Positions 63,434-64,000 of a DNA stretch of 64,000 bases are shown here, in pieces; within the stretch, counting starts at the first letter, position 1; every line of letters begins with the position of its first letter. Source of the stretch: WRGA01 sp031553395 (GTDB lineage: Bacteria; Bacteroidota; Bacteroidia; Bacteroidales; WRGA01); contig JAVBLR010000006.1 in the NCBI GenBank assembly GCA_031553395.1, forward strand, positions 124,001-188,000, read 5' to 3'. The notes under the pieces are model-generated. The model was not told where the DNA came from and did no database searches. It saw only the letters and a program-made list of their open reading frames with translations. The translations under genes were made by a program, and so were the position numbers.

Positions 63434-64000
63434 ATGAAAAAGAATAACTACACACTTCCGTTGGCGCTTATATTCAGCCTGTTTTTCATTTGGGCGATCA
63501 GTGCAAGTCTTTTGCCGACAATGATCCGTCAATTGATGAAAACCTGCGAACTGACGACCTTTGAAGCTTCATTTACCGAAACAGCCTATTGGTTGGCCTA
63601 TTTCATATTCCCCATTCCGATCGCCATGTTTATGAAGCGATTCAGCTATAAAGCGGGAATTATTGTCGGATTGCTTATCGCGGCTTTTGGAGGATTATTG
63701 TTTTTTCCTGCTGCAATGATAAAAGAATATTGGGCGTACCTGACAATCTTTTTCATCATTGCCACCGGTATGTGTTACCTGGAAACGGCAGCCAATCCCT
63801 ACGTAGCAGTATTGGGAGATCCGAAAACTTCTTCGCGCCGATTGAATCTGGCCCAATCGTTCAACGGTTTGGGAGCCTTTATTTCGGCTATGTTTTTAAG
63901 TAAATTGGTATTGAGCGGATATGATTATACGCGTGAAACATTACCTGCCGGTTATCCCGGAGGATGGGAAGGATATATTCAATTCGAAACGGATGCCATG
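63434..64000 (+). CDS. fucP: FucP-type sugar:H+ symporter, N-terminal part (cut by window edge)
   Basis: The ATG at 63434 opens a frame that runs off the right edge; 189 residues are visible with six hydrophobic segments. The stretch GMCYLETAANPYVAVLGDP followed by RRLNLAQSFNGLGAF is a signature of the L-fucose:H+ symporter (FHS) family of MFS carriers. FucP-type porters also accept L-galactose, which fits the preceding L-galactose-dehydrogenase-like gene. Substrate is otherwise inferred. The rest of the gene is outside the window. Confidence 0.88.
   Translation, partial: MKKNNYTLPLALIFSLFFIWAISASLLPTMIRQLMKTCELTTFEASFTETAYWLAYFIFPIPIAMFMKRFSYKAGIIVGLLIAAFGGLLFFPAAMIKEYWAYLTIFFIIATGMCYLETAANPYVAVLGDPKTSSRRLNLAQSFNGLGAFISAMFLSKLVLSGYDYTRETLPAGYPGGWEGYIQFETDAM

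Overview
The window is a large polysaccharide-utilisation region from a Bacteroidota (Bacteroidales-type) genome. The signs are a SusC/SusD pair, Bacteroides-type promoter elements (TTTG, 20-nt spacer, TAnnTTTG), many signal-peptide and lipoprotein CAZymes, and three proteins ending in type IX secretion sorting tails. The tails suggest a T9SS-carrying Bacteroidales lineage rather than Bacteroides itself. No tRNA, rRNA or CRISPR was seen.

Layout: two long gene trains diverge from a 341-bp control region at 34008-34348. The left train (minus strand, 34007 down to 1) holds a GntR-family regulator, a sodium:solute symporter, a GH2, a pyruvate-aldolase (DapA/NanA family), an STN/alpha-beta-hydrolase esterase, GH95, GH105, GH140, a giant GH78/sialidase-like/TIM-barrel fusion, a lipoprotein mutarotase, GH31, and then a block of corrinoid (B12) methyltransferase genes mixed with GH141, two more transporters and a partial rhamnosidase-like gene. 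The right train (plus strand, 34349 to 64000) holds a T9SS-tailed secreted protein, a DUF5123-like surface lipoprotein, SusC, SusD, three PL1 pectate lyases, a CE8 pectin methylesterase, two DUF3826 paralogues, a DUF6298-like beta-helix/TIM-barrel protein, a GH43-like lipoprotein, a GH143-GH142-like protein, a GH78, an L-galactose-dehydrogenase-like reductase, an amidohydrolase-type lactonase candidate and a FucP-type symporter cut by the window edge.

How it fits together: PL1 and CE8 address homogalacturonan. GH140 (apiosidase family), GH141, GH143-GH142-like, GH95, GH78, GH2 and GH105 together point to rhamnogalacturonan II (RG-II), the pectin that carries apiose, L-galactose, Kdo, DHA, aceric acid, 2-O-methyl-xylose and 2-O-methyl-fucose. 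Uptake would use SusCD and four inner-membrane porters (two SSS, one sugar-porter MFS, one FucP type). The L-galactose-dehydrogenase-like and amidohydrolase pair suggests oxidative L-galactose or L-fucose catabolism; the aldolase suggests cleavage of a 2-keto-3-deoxy sugar such as Kdo, DHA or a fuconate/galactonate derivative.

The most striking part is the corrinoid block (3986-11248). It contains separate proteins equivalent to the homocysteine-binding, cobalamin-binding and reactivation domains of methionine synthase, but no methyl-THF-binding domain; instead there are two URO-D-family methyltransferase-like proteins. Next to GH31 and GH141, this suggests that methyl groups are taken from an O-methylated pectin sugar and moved through B12 to homocysteine. 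This is inference.

The intergenic DNA is unusually structured: two REP-associated (IS200-like) transposase genes, each inside mirrored hairpin arrays; a two-hairpin element placed in constant orientation 26-66 nt before four CAZyme genes; long inverted repeats (one with perfect 40-bp arms); AT-rich word repeats that run through stop codons; and a pair of matching pentamer-repeat operators just downstream of the two divergent -7 boxes.
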